Shown here piece after piece: positions 23,701 to 33,022 of a DNA stretch of 44,678 bases. Source of the stretch: Myxococcales bacterium (GTDB taxonomy: Bacteria; Myxococcota_A; Bradymonadia; Bradymonadales; Bradymonadaceae); NCBI GenBank assembly GCA_007120035.1, contig SKON01000027.1:1-44678 (forward strand). The letters run 5' to 3'. The notes beneath the pieces are model-generated. The model saw only the letters and a list, made by a program, of their open reading frames with translations. It was not told the origin of the DNA and did not search any database. A program made the position numbers and the translations under genes. Each line of letters begins with the position of its first letter. Positions within the stretch are counted from its first letter, which is position 1.

Positions 23701-23853
23701 ATGGCGATCTGTGTGATCGGGGGCCTGCTCTTCTCCACGGTGGTGACGCTCCTGCTGATCCCGGCGATGTATGGGCAGTTTCAGTGGAAGGCCCTGCGGG
23801 CCGAGCGGCGGGCCGCCGAAGAACAGGCCGCATCAGAGGAGGGTGAACCGTGA
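20740..23853 (+). CDS. RND-family inner-membrane efflux transporter (AcrB/HAE1-like)
   Basis: The 1037-residue proton-driven pump has the complete RND layout. The first helix is followed by PDIDVPVLSVITTYPGVGAQEVE and the first periplasmic loop. Helices 2-6 include GMVVDDAIVVLENV, with the proton-relay pair Asp399-Asp400. A second periplasmic loop contains a glycine-rich insertion (residues about 660-668, GGGGGGGQG). Helices 8-12 include GIVVKNAIVLIDYVK, the expected Lys. It exports lipophilic drugs, detergents or metabolites; the substrate is not predictable from sequence. It is encoded between the fusion protein and a PII-like protein, overlapping both by 4 bases. Confidence 0.95.
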   Translation: MNVSRFAVSRPVATAMFFIAVIVFGVYSFSRLPVDLFPDIDVPVLSVITTYPGVGAQEVEQNITDPLESVLGTVPNLTGITSMSQDDVSVIMLEFDWSVGLDEAANDVRDRLGRAAQFLPDDADAPFLQKFDTGAIPVLVYSATATDSWADLEELIDVYLVGPLNRISGVGDVAVTGAPVRQIQVTLDPGLLESFGLDIRQVAQAIQAENVVSAAGRVEQDDESFNLRINTEFSEVDEIEEVILISRQGRTIRVGDVGTVREGYEDEAAISRVDGRQGLTLTVQKQSDANTVEVARAVEARLPGLLTALPDDVEVELVFDTSEFIVNSVDNLSSVLFYAVLFVVLVVLIFLRQWRATVVVAATIPVSLLTAFVYLSLTGATLNLISLSSLSIALGMVVDDAIVVLENVMRHVERGSRAREAAIYGAREVGIAVFATTLTVVAVFLPLTFLSGPMGMWFGQLGAIVVVTVVTSTLAALTLTPMMASVLLKRGADRRSPFRGVAAVVERAFQGVERIYARTLRLAMRFKKSVIFVCFLVFVGSLALVPVIGTEFMPVSDDSQLRISGEVETGRSLEFTSAVVERLEEELREVVPEARLINSTSGREGGMFGAGGGRNSFQLRIQLLRVDERERTVFEIADVAREIVEGMPEIAEFDVRTGGGGGGGQGRPIQVQILGHDLEATTALAEELMDQMEGIDGVRDIATSRGRSRPEYEFVLDRERLAHFEMTSAAVASVVRGNLAGQTATRFRRDGKEYDVVLRFDEDRRRTLRQVQEMTLLSPSGHRVQLQELGELREYYGPPSIDRVDRERAVTVSAGLQGVPLNRAMAQIQSWVEEQHLPPQMEIVLTGDFEDQQEAFRDLFLVLILSIILVYLVMAAQFESLKEPFVIMFSIPFAFTGVLLALLVTDTALSVIGFVGAIILVGIVVKNAIVLIDYVKLLRQREYSVVDAIVEGSTARLRPVLMTTLTTVLAMMPLALNLGEGAEIWQPMAICVIGGLLFSTVVTLLLIPAMYGQFQWKALRAERRAAEEQAASEEGEP

Positions 23854-24143
23854 AGTCCGTGATGATCGTGTACAACCAGATCCTTCAAGAGGAGATCACG
23901 GCGATCCTCGATGACCTGGGGCTGCGTGGATACACCCGGTTTGATGACGTGCGGGGTCGAGGGACCACCGATGGAGATCCCCACATGGGGACCCACACCT
24001 GGCCGGTGCTCAACGGAGCGATGGTAGTGGTCGTGGAGGACGAGTCCGTCGAGCCGCTGTTGCAGCGGCTCGACGACCTCGATAAGGCGGCGCCGGGACG
24101 AGGGATCCGGGCCTTCGTGTGGGCCGTGGAGGCCGTTCTTTAG
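23850..24143 (+). CDS. PII-like (GlnB/CutA-fold) small protein at the end of the RND operon
   Basis: A 97-residue ferredoxin-like protein. KSVMIVYNQILQEEITAILDDLGLRGYTRFDDVRGRG, then DPHMGTHTWPVLNGAMVVVVED and LLQRLDDLDKAAPGRGIRAFVWAVE, follow the PII-like pattern: strand-helix, G-Y-T-x-F, a G-x-G turn, the HxGTHxWPxLN motif, strand, helix, strand. No long T-loop is present, so it is not a classical nitrogen sensor. Such proteins are known downstream of RND pumps, where a regulatory or metal-sensing role is assumed. It overlaps the pump gene by 4 bases and is the last gene of the operon. Confidence 0.8.
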   Translation: MKSVMIVYNQILQEEITAILDDLGLRGYTRFDDVRGRGTTDGDPHMGTHTWPVLNGAMVVVVEDESVEPLLQRLDDLDKAAPGRGIRAFVWAVEAVL

Positions 24144-24153
24144 CCCCCATCGT

Positions 24154-24294
24154 TCAGGGGTCCACCAGGGTTCCCAGGAAGAGGATGGAGTCCGTGGGCT
24201 TGTCGTAGATGGCGAACACGAAGGGGCGATCAAAGACCATGTCGTACACGGGCGCTGGGGCGGAGTTGGTCTCGTCGATGACTCTCTGCCACAT
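24154..24294 (-). pseudogene. Serpin C-terminal remnant
   Basis: Minus-strand translation from 24294 gives 46 residues ending in a serpin-type C-terminus: a SAPAPVYDMVFDRPFVFAIYD segment, then SILFLGTLVDP and stop. This is the conserved last part of serine protease inhibitors (DRPFxFxI...ILFxGxxxxP). The frame is open only to a TGA near 24330, so the whole inhibitory core and most of the reactive-centre loop are missing. Serpins are rare in bacteria. The remnant shows that a secreted or intracellular protease inhibitor gene once stood here. Confidence 0.75.
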
Positions 24295-24338
24295 TCGGAG
24301 CCCTGCGGCCTCACACACCACCAACTCTCATGCCCTCT

Positions 24339-24526
24339 CACGCCGAGAGCCGCCACCTTCGAGGTCGGCTCCACCTCCAACGCTCACCTGCACACTCAGC
24401 GAAAACCTGCGCTAGAGGCGGCAGGGCTCCGGTGCTCCTCCCACCGCCGAAAACCGCACGTTCTTACGCCGAGGGCTCCTACGCTGAGAGCTGCCACCTT
24501 CAACTCGAACCTGCCTCCGGAGCACC
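24339..24526. repeat. Degenerate repeats in a C-rich intergenic stretch
   Basis: Two direct copies share the core ACGCYGAGAGCYGCCACCTT (24340-24359 and 24481-24500), and a third partial copy lies near 24466. An inverted pair GGTGCTCC (24431-24438) / GGAGCACC (24519-24526) is also present. The whole 24295-24529 stretch is C-rich on the plus strand, unlike its surroundings, and contains no credible gene. It looks like decayed sequence, possibly the rest of the serpin locus mixed with repeat copies. Confidence 0.5.
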
Positions 24527-24529
24527 GCC

Positions 24530-26005
<1,476 letters not shown>

Positions 26006-26087
26006 TGGCACGCCTGGGCGCTATGGTGTGAGTTCGGTCAGTCTGTCTTGGTGATGAGAAGAGTGTCAAGAAGCCGGGAGCGTCGAG

Positions 26088-27407
26088 ATGAGCGACGAGG
26101 TGCTGGAGCAGTACATCGGGCGAGTGATGCGGATCAGTGAGGCTGAGGAGCTCGACGAGGAGGCCTTGAAGCAGATGGCCCTGGAGGTGGGGATCACCGA
26201 GGAGGAGCTCCAGCGGGCGGAGTGGATGGCCGCGGAGCACGTCTCTCGGGCCGAGGGGTTCTTGCGGCACCGGCGGTCGGCGGACGCAGTGGAGGAGTTG
26301 CAAGAGGCGCTGGCGTTGAAGCCCGCTGACTATGAGGTGCGGAGGCTCTTGGCCCGGGCGTACCTGGAGGAGCTGCGGGGAGGGCGTCAGGAGGCGGCGA
26401 AGCAGGCCGAGGGGTTGGTCCGTCAGTGTCTTCTTCGGCGGCCCGACGATGATGAGCTCTTCGGGATGCTCAATGAGATCGACTCGTTACGGGGGGCGTC
26501 TGCAGGAGGCGGGCCGGGGCGTGGGGTGTATTGGGCGGGAGTGGCGGCTGCGGTGGTGGGGTTGAGCGCCGCCGCGTGGTGGTGGATGGCTGAGGAGCCG
26601 CCCGAGACTGCGCCCGATGCTGAGGCGTGGGTGGGGACGGAGATCGGTGGGTACACCAAGCTCGAAGAGGTCGAAGAGACGGTGCCCGAGATCTCGCCTC
26701 CGTCGGGGGCCTTCACCCTGTCATTAGGGGGGCAGTTTACGGAGGAGCTGACCATGGAGGTCCACGACGTCACCCATGATGTGTACAGCGACAGCGCCTG
26801 GTTACGGGTCAGCGGGTGGATCGTGAACGAGGGGGGGAACGAGTGGTCCACGATGGAGGGTCGGGTGATCATCTACGATGAAGACGGAGAAGGGCTGAAG
26901 CAATCCGGAAATGTGCGGGTGGTTCAGACCTACAACGCGGCGTTACGGCCAGGGGATCGGATGCCCTTCAATGCGTTGGTGAGGAGTCAGCCCGAGGCGG
27001 CCCGGGCGACGTTGATGATCGAGCGCGGGGAGAGGGTCCCGGCGGCCGACACCTACCCGGCGGGGACCCCCGTCGAGGTGGGGGCGGGAGAGGGGGTCCG
27101 TCTGGGGGAAGATCAGCTCATGATCCGAGAGCGGTCGGCGGCGTTCCGAGACACCCAGATCCTCAATACCCGAAGTTTTCGGGCCTCCTTCGAGATCGAG
27201 AATCGGGGGCCGCCGTTGCGATCGCTGAGTCTGACTCTGGAGTTGGTCGACGGCGCCGGGAACGTCGTGTACAGCCGGGATCGATCCCTGACGTCGTCGT
27301 CGGGACCTCCGCTCTTGCAGGGAGAGACGCGGCTCTTCGGGACCGTGGCGACCCAGTTACCCCTGGACGCCGTGGGATATCGGCTGGTCGTCAGTCGCCT
27401 GCAGTGA
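26088..27407 (+). CDS. TPR-type protein with one transmembrane helix and C-terminal FxLYD-like beta domains
   Basis: The 439-residue protein has a cytoplasmic N-terminus of helix-turn-helix pairs: EEALKQMALEVGITEEELQRAEWMAAEHVSRAEGFL, then AVEELQEALALKPADYEVRRLLARAYLEEL, a clear TPR pair, and ECLLRRPDDDELF-like third (residues about 50-135). A Gly/Ala-rich segment (about 138-147) leads to a transmembrane helix (about 148-166, VYWAGVAAAVVGLSAAAWWW). The periplasmic part holds two similar beta domains, one at about 225-320 (VSGWIVNEGGNEWSTMEGRVIIYDEDGE...NVRVVQTYNAALRPGDRMPF) and one at about 355-435. They resemble the FxLYD/SLBB-like extracellular modules that measure bond or load between proteins. 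The role is unknown. Confidence 0.6.
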   Translation: MSDEVLEQYIGRVMRISEAEELDEEALKQMALEVGITEEELQRAEWMAAEHVSRAEGFLRHRRSADAVEELQEALALKPADYEVRRLLARAYLEELRGGRQEAAKQAEGLVRQCLLRRPDDDELFGMLNEIDSLRGASAGGGPGRGVYWAGVAAAVVGLSAAAWWWMAEEPPETAPDAEAWVGTEIGGYTKLEEVEETVPEISPPSGAFTLSLGGQFTEELTMEVHDVTHDVYSDSAWLRVSGWIVNEGGNEWSTMEGRVIIYDEDGEGLKQSGNVRVVQTYNAALRPGDRMPFNALVRSQPEAARATLMIERGERVPAADTYPAGTPVEVGAGEGVRLGEDQLMIRERSAAFRDTQILNTRSFRASFEIENRGPPLRSLSLTLELVDGAGNVVYSRDRSLTSSSGPPLLQGETRLFGTVATQLPLDAVGYRLVVSRLQ

Positions 27408-27678
27408 AAACGATGCGGTCCGGGCAGAGTCCAGGATCTCCCTGGGGTTCGAGATCCTCAAGTTCTTCGGCGCGTTCCTTGCGGTCTTTGCGGGCGTTGT
27501 AGATCCCGCTGCAGATCAGGGCTGGGGCGGCGACGACGCAGAGGGGGCAGGCGAAAGTCCCGAAGACAGCGAAGCTGCCCAGGCTCAAGGCGCCCAGGGC
27601 ACCGCCGGCGGCGGTGTGTTCCCGGGCTCGTCGCCGCCGGTCGCTGCAGGGGTCGGGCTTGGTCTGTTCATCACTCAT
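27391..27678 (-). CDS. Small double-helix membrane protein of unknown function
   Basis: The 95-residue protein starts at ATG 27678 with GGAGGT six bases upstream. A charged N-terminus (KPDPCSDRRRRAREH) is followed by a long hydrophobic segment (residues about 22-62) that can form one long or two short helices. Cysteines at FACPLCVV and LICSG resemble a small membrane metal or redox site. The C-terminus is highly charged (RKDRKERAEELEDLEP) with one more Cys. I do not recognise the family. It overlaps the convergent TPR gene by 17 bases, which is unusually close. Confidence 0.55.
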   Translation of the reverse strand: MSDEQTKPDPCSDRRRRAREHTAAGGALGALSLGSFAVFGTFACPLCVVAAPALICSGIYNARKDRKERAEELEDLEPQGDPGLCPDRIVFTAGD

Positions 27679-27867
27679 GGTTGCACCTCCGGGGGAAGAA
27701 GGAATGGCGTAGACGATCTATGCCAGGGCTGTGCCAGAGGGCAGGGGAGGAGAATTCGAGGCCAGGACTCGGGAGGATATGCCGGGCAGTGGTGGCGGCG
27801 TGTCGGTGTGTTTCGGTTGGTTGCAACGAAACGAAACAGGCGCGGCTGACGGGGCAGGGGTGAAGGG

Positions 27868-29391
27868 TCAGACGGAGAACTGGACCTGAGCGCTCATGGA
27901 GATGCGGTAGGAGAAGGAGATCTTTCTTGTCTCCCGGGGCTTGAGGGACAGGGGGATGCGGACGAAGCCGTCTCGGTCGGGGCGGTGTCCGTCGACCTCG
28001 ATGGTGATCTCGGCGAGCTCGCTGACGGGGACCCGCTCCACGATCTCGAAGGTCTGGTCACGTCCGCTGAGGTTGCTGGCGTAGAGAGAGACCTTGTGCT
28101 GGATCGACTTGCGGCCTGTGATCTTCGCCTGGGAGTTCTCCTGGTCTACCCGGCGCTGGACCCGAACGGAGTCGTTGGGCCCGAACCCGATGCGGAGGGG
28201 TTCCCCGATGGCGACGAAGTCCTGGCGAGTTCTTCCGGCAAATTCGGACTCCCGGATCAGGGCGATGGGGCCGGCGAGGAGGGGGGATTCAGCGCGCCAG
28301 GTGCCGCGGGCGACCCGATGGGGGGCGTCCATCAGCTCCGGATAGATCAGCTCCTCGATATCGACGGCGATGGTGACGCGGTCGCACTCGATCTGAACGG
28401 GCTCGCCGTCGCTCTTGAGGGAGAGGGGGCGGAGAGCCGAGAAGGTCAGGGGGCGGCCGCCGTCGTCGATGCCGGGCATCTCCTGGACGGAGCGGCGATG
28501 GTCATCGGAGTCGAACTCCTCGATGAGCTGGTCACGGAACTCCGCGTGGATGGTCTTGCGCTCTTCCGGGGCCCGGGGGCGAGCTTGAAGGAGATCGGTG
28601 CTGAGGAGGGGCGCCGTGGAAGGTCGAGAGAGCCGAGCCGTGGAGAAGGTCGCCTCCACGTCGTCCCATCGCTCCCCGGTGGCCTGCCAGACCGTGGCGA
28701 GGGTGGTGACCTCCACCTGGGGGCTGTCGGCGTGGATGAGTCGAGCCCGGTGGCTGGGACGCCAGAGGGCGCAGGGCACGAAGTACTGGAGGGTGATCTC
28801 GGCGGGGGCCTCGTCGTCGTTCTCCAGTTGGACCTCGACAGAAGCGGTGAGCCTGGGTGCGCCGGTCTCCAGGGATCCGCGGAGGTCCACCGCCCGGTCG
28901 TGCTCTTCTTCGACCGTTCGGGCGTCGGCCCGGACGGACTTGATCTCTTGGAGGCAAGCGTCGACCTGCTCCTGAATTTGAGCCAGGGAGCCCTCCCACT
29001 GGTCGGGATCGACGGCTTGCTCGCTGGGGGATTCGGCGGTGGCCTGGAGGAGCTCTTCTTCGAAGGCGAGGAGCGCCTCCAGGGTTGACGTGAGTTCCTG
29101 TTCGCGGTCCTCGAAGCGGTCCAGGCGGGCCTGGAGCCGCTGAACCTCGTCGGTGAGGGACTCGCGCTCTTCAGCGGTCTGGCGGTCCGTGTCGAGGGCC
29201 CGAACGACGTTGACCGCTTTGGGGCGACCGGCCGTGGAGGTGACAACAAGAGAGGAGTCGTCGATCAAGGCGCTGACGCCGGTGATCACGTAGGTCTCGA
29301 CCCCGGCCGTGACCGAGAAGGAGGCGGTCCGGACCACCCGGGCTCGGTCTTCGAAGAAGGTCACAGCGGTGGCGCGGCTCTTATGATTCAC
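27868..29391 (-). CDS. DUF4139-domain protein (MuiA-like), second of a tandem pair
   Basis: 507 residues from GTG 29391, which follows GGAGGA at normal spacing. The start of the frame at 29466 is not used because it would lie deep inside the upstream paralogue. The N-terminal domain (about 1-85, RATAVTFFEDRARVVRTASFSVTAGVETYVITGVSALIDDSSLVV) is DUF4140-like. A long coiled coil follows (about 85-175). The C-terminal beta domain is DUF4139-like: LQYFVPCALWRPSHRARL, TLATVWQATGERWDDVEATFSTA, then GFGPNDSVRVQRRVDQE and a strand-rich end with FRISMS-type closure. MuiA is named for a mucoidy-inhibition phenotype; its biochemical role is unknown. It overlaps the 3' end of the upstream paralogue by 11 bases. 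Confidence 0.82.
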   Translation of the reverse strand: MNHKSRATAVTFFEDRARVVRTASFSVTAGVETYVITGVSALIDDSSLVVTSTAGRPKAVNVVRALDTDRQTAEERESLTDEVQRLQARLDRFEDREQELTSTLEALLAFEEELLQATAESPSEQAVDPDQWEGSLAQIQEQVDACLQEIKSVRADARTVEEEHDRAVDLRGSLETGAPRLTASVEVQLENDDEAPAEITLQYFVPCALWRPSHRARLIHADSPQVEVTTLATVWQATGERWDDVEATFSTARLSRPSTAPLLSTDLLQARPRAPEERKTIHAEFRDQLIEEFDSDDHRRSVQEMPGIDDGGRPLTFSALRPLSLKSDGEPVQIECDRVTIAVDIEELIYPELMDAPHRVARGTWRAESPLLAGPIALIRESEFAGRTRQDFVAIGEPLRIGFGPNDSVRVQRRVDQENSQAKITGRKSIQHKVSLYASNLSGRDQTFEIVERVPVSELAEITIEVDGHRPDRDGFVRIPLSLKPRETRKISFSYRISMSAQVQFSV

Positions 29392-31465
29392 GGCGGTTTC
29401 CTCCGATGAGTTCGTCTTTGGCGCGGATCTGGATCCGGTAGGTGAAGTGGATCTCTTCGGTGGCACCGGCGGAGAGGGTCACAGACCACCGGCGGCCGCC
29501 TCGGATGGGGTGGCCCAGCTCTTCCTGATCGAAGGGCTTGGACTTCAGGGACTCCTTGAGGAGCTCGACGTCGACGTGTTCGTCGTCGGTGACGGGGAGG
29601 CGGTCGAGGACGTCGATGGTGACGGGGTGACCGAGGCCAGAGCGCAGGGAGATCTGGACTTCGTGGTCCAAGGCCCGGCGGCCCTTCAAGAAGCCCTTGC
29701 CTTCCTCGTCGAACCGGGTATTTCGGCGGACCTGGATGCGGTCTTCGACGCCGAGGCCGAGGCGGATAGTGCCGCCCTGGTCGACCTTTTCCAGCGAAGA
29801 CAGGGAGGCGAACTCGCCGTCGACGAAGATTCGGGCCTGGCCCTCGAGGAGGGCGGCGTCGAGGGGGTTCGTGAGGGAGACCTCCCGGTAGACCGTGGGC
29901 TCGATGCGGGGGACGGATCGCCAGAGCCATCGGGCGGTGCCTTCGACGGTGCTCAGGCGGACCCGGTGGAGGCGGCCGTCGGAGGGGATCTCGTAGCGAC
30001 CTTCTCCGTCGTATCGGTAGTCGAAGTGGCCGCGGGAGATCAGCGGGTCCGTGAGGCCCGGGGGCCGGGCGGCGCCGGAGATCAGGGGGGCCGACGGGGA
30101 GTGGAGGTCGTCGCGCATCCGGTAAAGTTTCCCCCGGAGGGCCGTGCTGTGGTGGGAGGGATCCTGGGAGAGTGGGGAGGCCAGCCGCAGGCGGTCGAAG
30201 TTCAGCCACCCCTCAGAGGGTTCGATCTCGGCGGGGGCTCGTTTGGGGGCGGCCTGGGCCTTGCGCTTCATCGGGGGGGCGCCGCCGGGGGTCATGGCAG
30301 ACCGGGAGCGGGCGAGCTTCTTCTGGGCGGGGGCTGCGGCCGGCGGGGGCATCGGAGCTGCGGCCGGCCGGGGCGTCGGTGCTTCCATGGGGGCGGCGCT
30401 CTCTTTGGCGACAGCTTCGAAAGAGCCCGTGGTGGTGCCGACGTCGATGGGAGCGTCGTCGAAGGCCGCTCCAAAGGCGGCGGGAGAGGGGCTCGGCCGC
30501 TGTGCGCGGGGGGCTGGAGACGAGGGGGGCGTGGGGGTGGGCCCGTCGAGGAGGCGGCGCCGATCGGCGTCGTAGGCCGCGAAGAGGCGAGGGAGGTCTT
30601 CTGGAGGCGGGCGATACCCCGATGGGGGCGCCGGGGTGGCGCGGCCCAACCGAAGAGAGGCGAGCCGGGGGAGCCGGGCGTCTCGCTCCAGCTCCGAGGT
30701 GGAGAGGGAGAGCTCGACGCCTTTCCAGTCCGAACGGGTTCGTTGAACGATCATCGCCTCGAGCTCCAGGCGGACCGTCTGGGCTTCGCTGTCGAGGTAG
30801 ACGCTGTAGGTGGGCCACCACCGGGCGTCGTCGACGGTGTAGATCACCTCGAAGGTTCGCAGGTCTTCAGCGCCAGTGATGTGAACGGTGATCTCCTGGC
30901 GTCGCCGGGAGTCGCCATCTCTCTCTTCGTCGGAGGACTGGACGGCTTCCACCTGGAGGCGGTCTTGCTCGCGTTGAAGCTCGACGTACCGGGCGTCGAG
31001 TTCGGTGATGGTCGTGGCCAGGGCGGTGGCCTGACGGGAGGTGGTGTTCAGCAGAGTGATGGCACCCTGGACGGTGGCGCGGGGGCCGGTTTTCTTCAGG
31101 TGCTTGGTCTTGCCCGGGCCGGGTCGAAGATCGGTCAGGGCTCGGTGGCGGCGGCGCAGGACGTTGATCTGGCGCTGGAGATCTTGAAGGGAGTGGAAGA
31201 GCTCCCACTGTCGCTGGACAGACTCGCCCTCCCGGGCGTCGGGACGGGGGCGGACGATCCGGCTTTTGACGGCCACGATCTGTCCGGCGCCCTCGGTGAG
31301 GCGGACCCGGACGGACCCCTCTCGAAAGAGGTCGCTGATGGGCTCCAGGGTGCAATAAGCCTCGCCATTGACGGGTTCGGGGAGTGTGACCAGGCGGGTC
31401 ACCACAGCCCCCCGGGCGTGCACCACGACCTTCGTAATCTCGCCGGAACATTCCACGGTGTGCAT
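29381..31465 (-). CDS. DUF4139-domain protein (MuiA-like) with long proline/alanine linker, first of the pair
   Basis: The 694-residue product starts at ATG 31465. An N-terminal domain with VKSRIVRP and a coiled coil (about 80-150) precedes the DUF4139 core: FEVIYTVDDARWWPTYSVYLDS and MIVQRTRSDWKGVELSLSTSELE (residues about 200-260). A Pro/Ala/Ser-rich low-complexity linker of about 180 residues (about 275-455) is unusual for the family. It includes short lysine-rich patches. A second beta domain follows (HFDYRYDGEGRYEIPSDGRLHRVRLS, then GLGVEDRIQVRRNTRFDEEGKG). The linker makes it much longer than its downstream paralogue. No signal peptide is visible. The pair forms an operon with overlapping ends. 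Confidence 0.8.
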   Translation of the reverse strand: MHTVECSGEITKVVVHARGAVVTRLVTLPEPVNGEAYCTLEPISDLFREGSVRVRLTEGAGQIVAVKSRIVRPRPDAREGESVQRQWELFHSLQDLQRQINVLRRRHRALTDLRPGPGKTKHLKKTGPRATVQGAITLLNTTSRQATALATTITELDARYVELQREQDRLQVEAVQSSDEERDGDSRRRQEITVHITGAEDLRTFEVIYTVDDARWWPTYSVYLDSEAQTVRLELEAMIVQRTRSDWKGVELSLSTSELERDARLPRLASLRLGRATPAPPSGYRPPPEDLPRLFAAYDADRRRLLDGPTPTPPSSPAPRAQRPSPSPAAFGAAFDDAPIDVGTTTGSFEAVAKESAAPMEAPTPRPAAAPMPPPAAAPAQKKLARSRSAMTPGGAPPMKRKAQAAPKRAPAEIEPSEGWLNFDRLRLASPLSQDPSHHSTALRGKLYRMRDDLHSPSAPLISGAARPPGLTDPLISRGHFDYRYDGEGRYEIPSDGRLHRVRLSTVEGTARWLWRSVPRIEPTVYREVSLTNPLDAALLEGQARIFVDGEFASLSSLEKVDQGGTIRLGLGVEDRIQVRRNTRFDEEGKGFLKGRRALDHEVQISLRSGLGHPVTIDVLDRLPVTDDEHVDVELLKESLKSKPFDQEELGHPIRGGRRWSVTLSAGATEEIHFTYRIQIRAKDELIGGNRRES

Positions 31466-31748
31466 CGGGGCCTCGATCGGCAGAGGTGGGTTTTGGATGT
31501 TTCCTGTGGAGGATAGATCGGGGTGGGGCTGGGGACAAGGAAGGGATCCTTCGGGCGTGCGGTCTTGAAATGTTGGAGGGCCGGGCGACCCGGGACGACC
31601 CCCGGTGCTGGCGCACCACCCCCTTTTCGCGAAGGCTCAAGGGGGACAGCTCACGGGCATCTCCCGGCGTTGGGGTGTGCGAAGGGGCGGCACTTGAGTT
31701 TTCCGGGGGAAAAGGGGAGTTTTTAGGGGGCTTTTCAGGGAGCGTGTG

Positions 31749-33017
31749 ATGAGTCGATGGACCAGACATCTGTGGTGGGGCGGGGCGTTTCTGTGGCTGA
31801 GCGCCTGCGCGGCCGATCCCGATCCGGAGGTGGACGCCGGGGATCTGGAGGTGGGGGTCGACGCCGGGGATGAGCCCGACGGGGCCGGTGACGACACAGG
31901 GCCCGACGTGGGGGAGCCGGATACGGGGGAGCCCGACCCTTACGCGGACTTGCCGCCTCGGCCCTGGGATTCGTTGTCGGCGGGGCCGCTGAACGTGGCC
32001 TATCGGTTCGAGGAGTTCACCTACGAGCCCCGGGGGGACGATGAGCCTCGGACCCTGCCGGTGTCGATCTGGTATCCCACGCTGGAGAGCGCAGACGGGG
32101 CGGTGGCGTTCTACTCCGACGGGTTTCGAAGAAACGGGGTGGTGCCCGGTGGGGCGCCGGCGTTCGCCGGGCCGGCGCCGGTGATGCTCTTCTCCCACGG
32201 ACACCAGTCGATCAACTGGCAGAGCTATTATTGGACGGAGTTTTTGGCCAGCCACGGGTGGATCGTGATCGCCCCGGATCATATCTACGGGACCCTCTTG
32301 GACCTGCCGGAGGAGAACAACCTGAAGAGCGGGTTGTATCGGGCGCAGGACTTGTTGGCGTCCTTGGATTACCTGCAAGGGTTGGGTCCCGAGGATCCTT
32401 TGACCGAAGGTGTGTCGGAGATGGTGGCGGCCTCGGGTCATAGCTTCGGGGGACAGACCGTGCTGGTCCTCGGAGGAGCGCCGATCGACGTCGAGAAGGT
32501 GCTGGCCGGGTGTGAGTCCGGGGAGGTCACGGGGCGGATCTGTTTGTTGATCAACCCTGAGACAGCGCTGGTGTTCGCCGAGGGGTTCTTCGACGAGAGG
32601 GTCCGGGCGGTGATCCCGAAGACGGCGCCGGGAGCTGAGATCTATGGCGAGGGGATTGGAGAGGTGTCGACGCCGGTGTATTTCTGGACCGGTGGGAAGG
32701 ACGCGACGCTGACCAACGAGGACGAAGGGGACCCGATCTGGGAGGCCCTGGGGGGCGGGCCTCATCGGCGAGTGGACGTGGCTGACGCGGGGCATTTCTC
32801 GTTCTCCAATATGTGCGACTTCATGGGGGGCCTGGATTGGTTTCAGGATGACGGGTGCGGGGAGGAGTTCTTCGACCCCGATGAGCTGCATCGGTTGGTG
32901 AACGGGTATTCGCTGAACTTCTTGCGGCTCCATCTGGAGCTGGAGGCCACGGACGACTACTTCGATCCCGGCGCGGCGCCACTGGCGCCGGGGTTTGAGT
33001 TCTTCTTCAAGGAGTAA
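31749..33017 (+). CDS. Lipoprotein alpha/beta-hydrolase, platelet-activating-factor acetylhydrolase type
   Basis: 422 residues from ATG 31749, with GGGAG upstream; a GTG one codon before is less likely. A lipoprotein signal (FLWLSAC, Cys20) is followed by an acidic Asp/Gly/Pro/Val linker of about 50 residues (about 22-68). The hydrolase domain has SIWYPT near the start, the oxyanion turn LFSHGHQSINWQ, the nucleophile elbow ASGHSFGGQT (Ser232), then CLLINPE, VSTPVYFWTGGKDATLTNED and the probable catalytic His in DVADAGHFSFSN. It should hydrolyse ester or thioester substrates at the cell surface. It is the first gene of an operon with a monooxygenase and an esterase. Confidence 0.78.
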   Translation: MSRWTRHLWWGGAFLWLSACAADPDPEVDAGDLEVGVDAGDEPDGAGDDTGPDVGEPDTGEPDPYADLPPRPWDSLSAGPLNVAYRFEEFTYEPRGDDEPRTLPVSIWYPTLESADGAVAFYSDGFRRNGVVPGGAPAFAGPAPVMLFSHGHQSINWQSYYWTEFLASHGWIVIAPDHIYGTLLDLPEENNLKSGLYRAQDLLASLDYLQGLGPEDPLTEGVSEMVAASGHSFGGQTVLVLGGAPIDVEKVLAGCESGEVTGRICLLINPETALVFAEGFFDERVRAVIPKTAPGAEIYGEGIGEVSTPVYFWTGGKDATLTNEDEGDPIWEALGGGPHRRVDVADAGHFSFSNMCDFMGGLDWFQDDGCGEEFFDPDELHRLVNGYSLNFLRLHLELEATDDYFDPGAAPLAPGFEFFFKE

Positions 33018-33022
33018 GGGCG

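Noticed and set aside
24339-24526. Possible CRISPR-like array
   Set aside because: The repeats are few, degenerate and unevenly spaced, with no cas genes nearby.
27810-27832. GTTTCG...CGAAAC inverted repeat with GTTGCAAC inside
   Set aside because: The arms are only 6 bp, it lies beyond the 5' end of a small gene and the 3' end of the MuiA pair, and no promoter fits it.
31604-31617. GGTGC-TGGC-GCACC hairpin between the divergent MuiA-like and hydrolase genes
   Set aside because: A 5-bp stem with no T-tract in a region where neither gene ends; not convincing as terminator or operator. I see nothing else clear in 31466-31748.
30867-32933. A 688-residue minus-strand frame crossing the divergent region
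   Set aside because: It overlaps the MuiA-like and PAF-hydrolase genes in other frames and has a biased composition (His/Pro/Arg).
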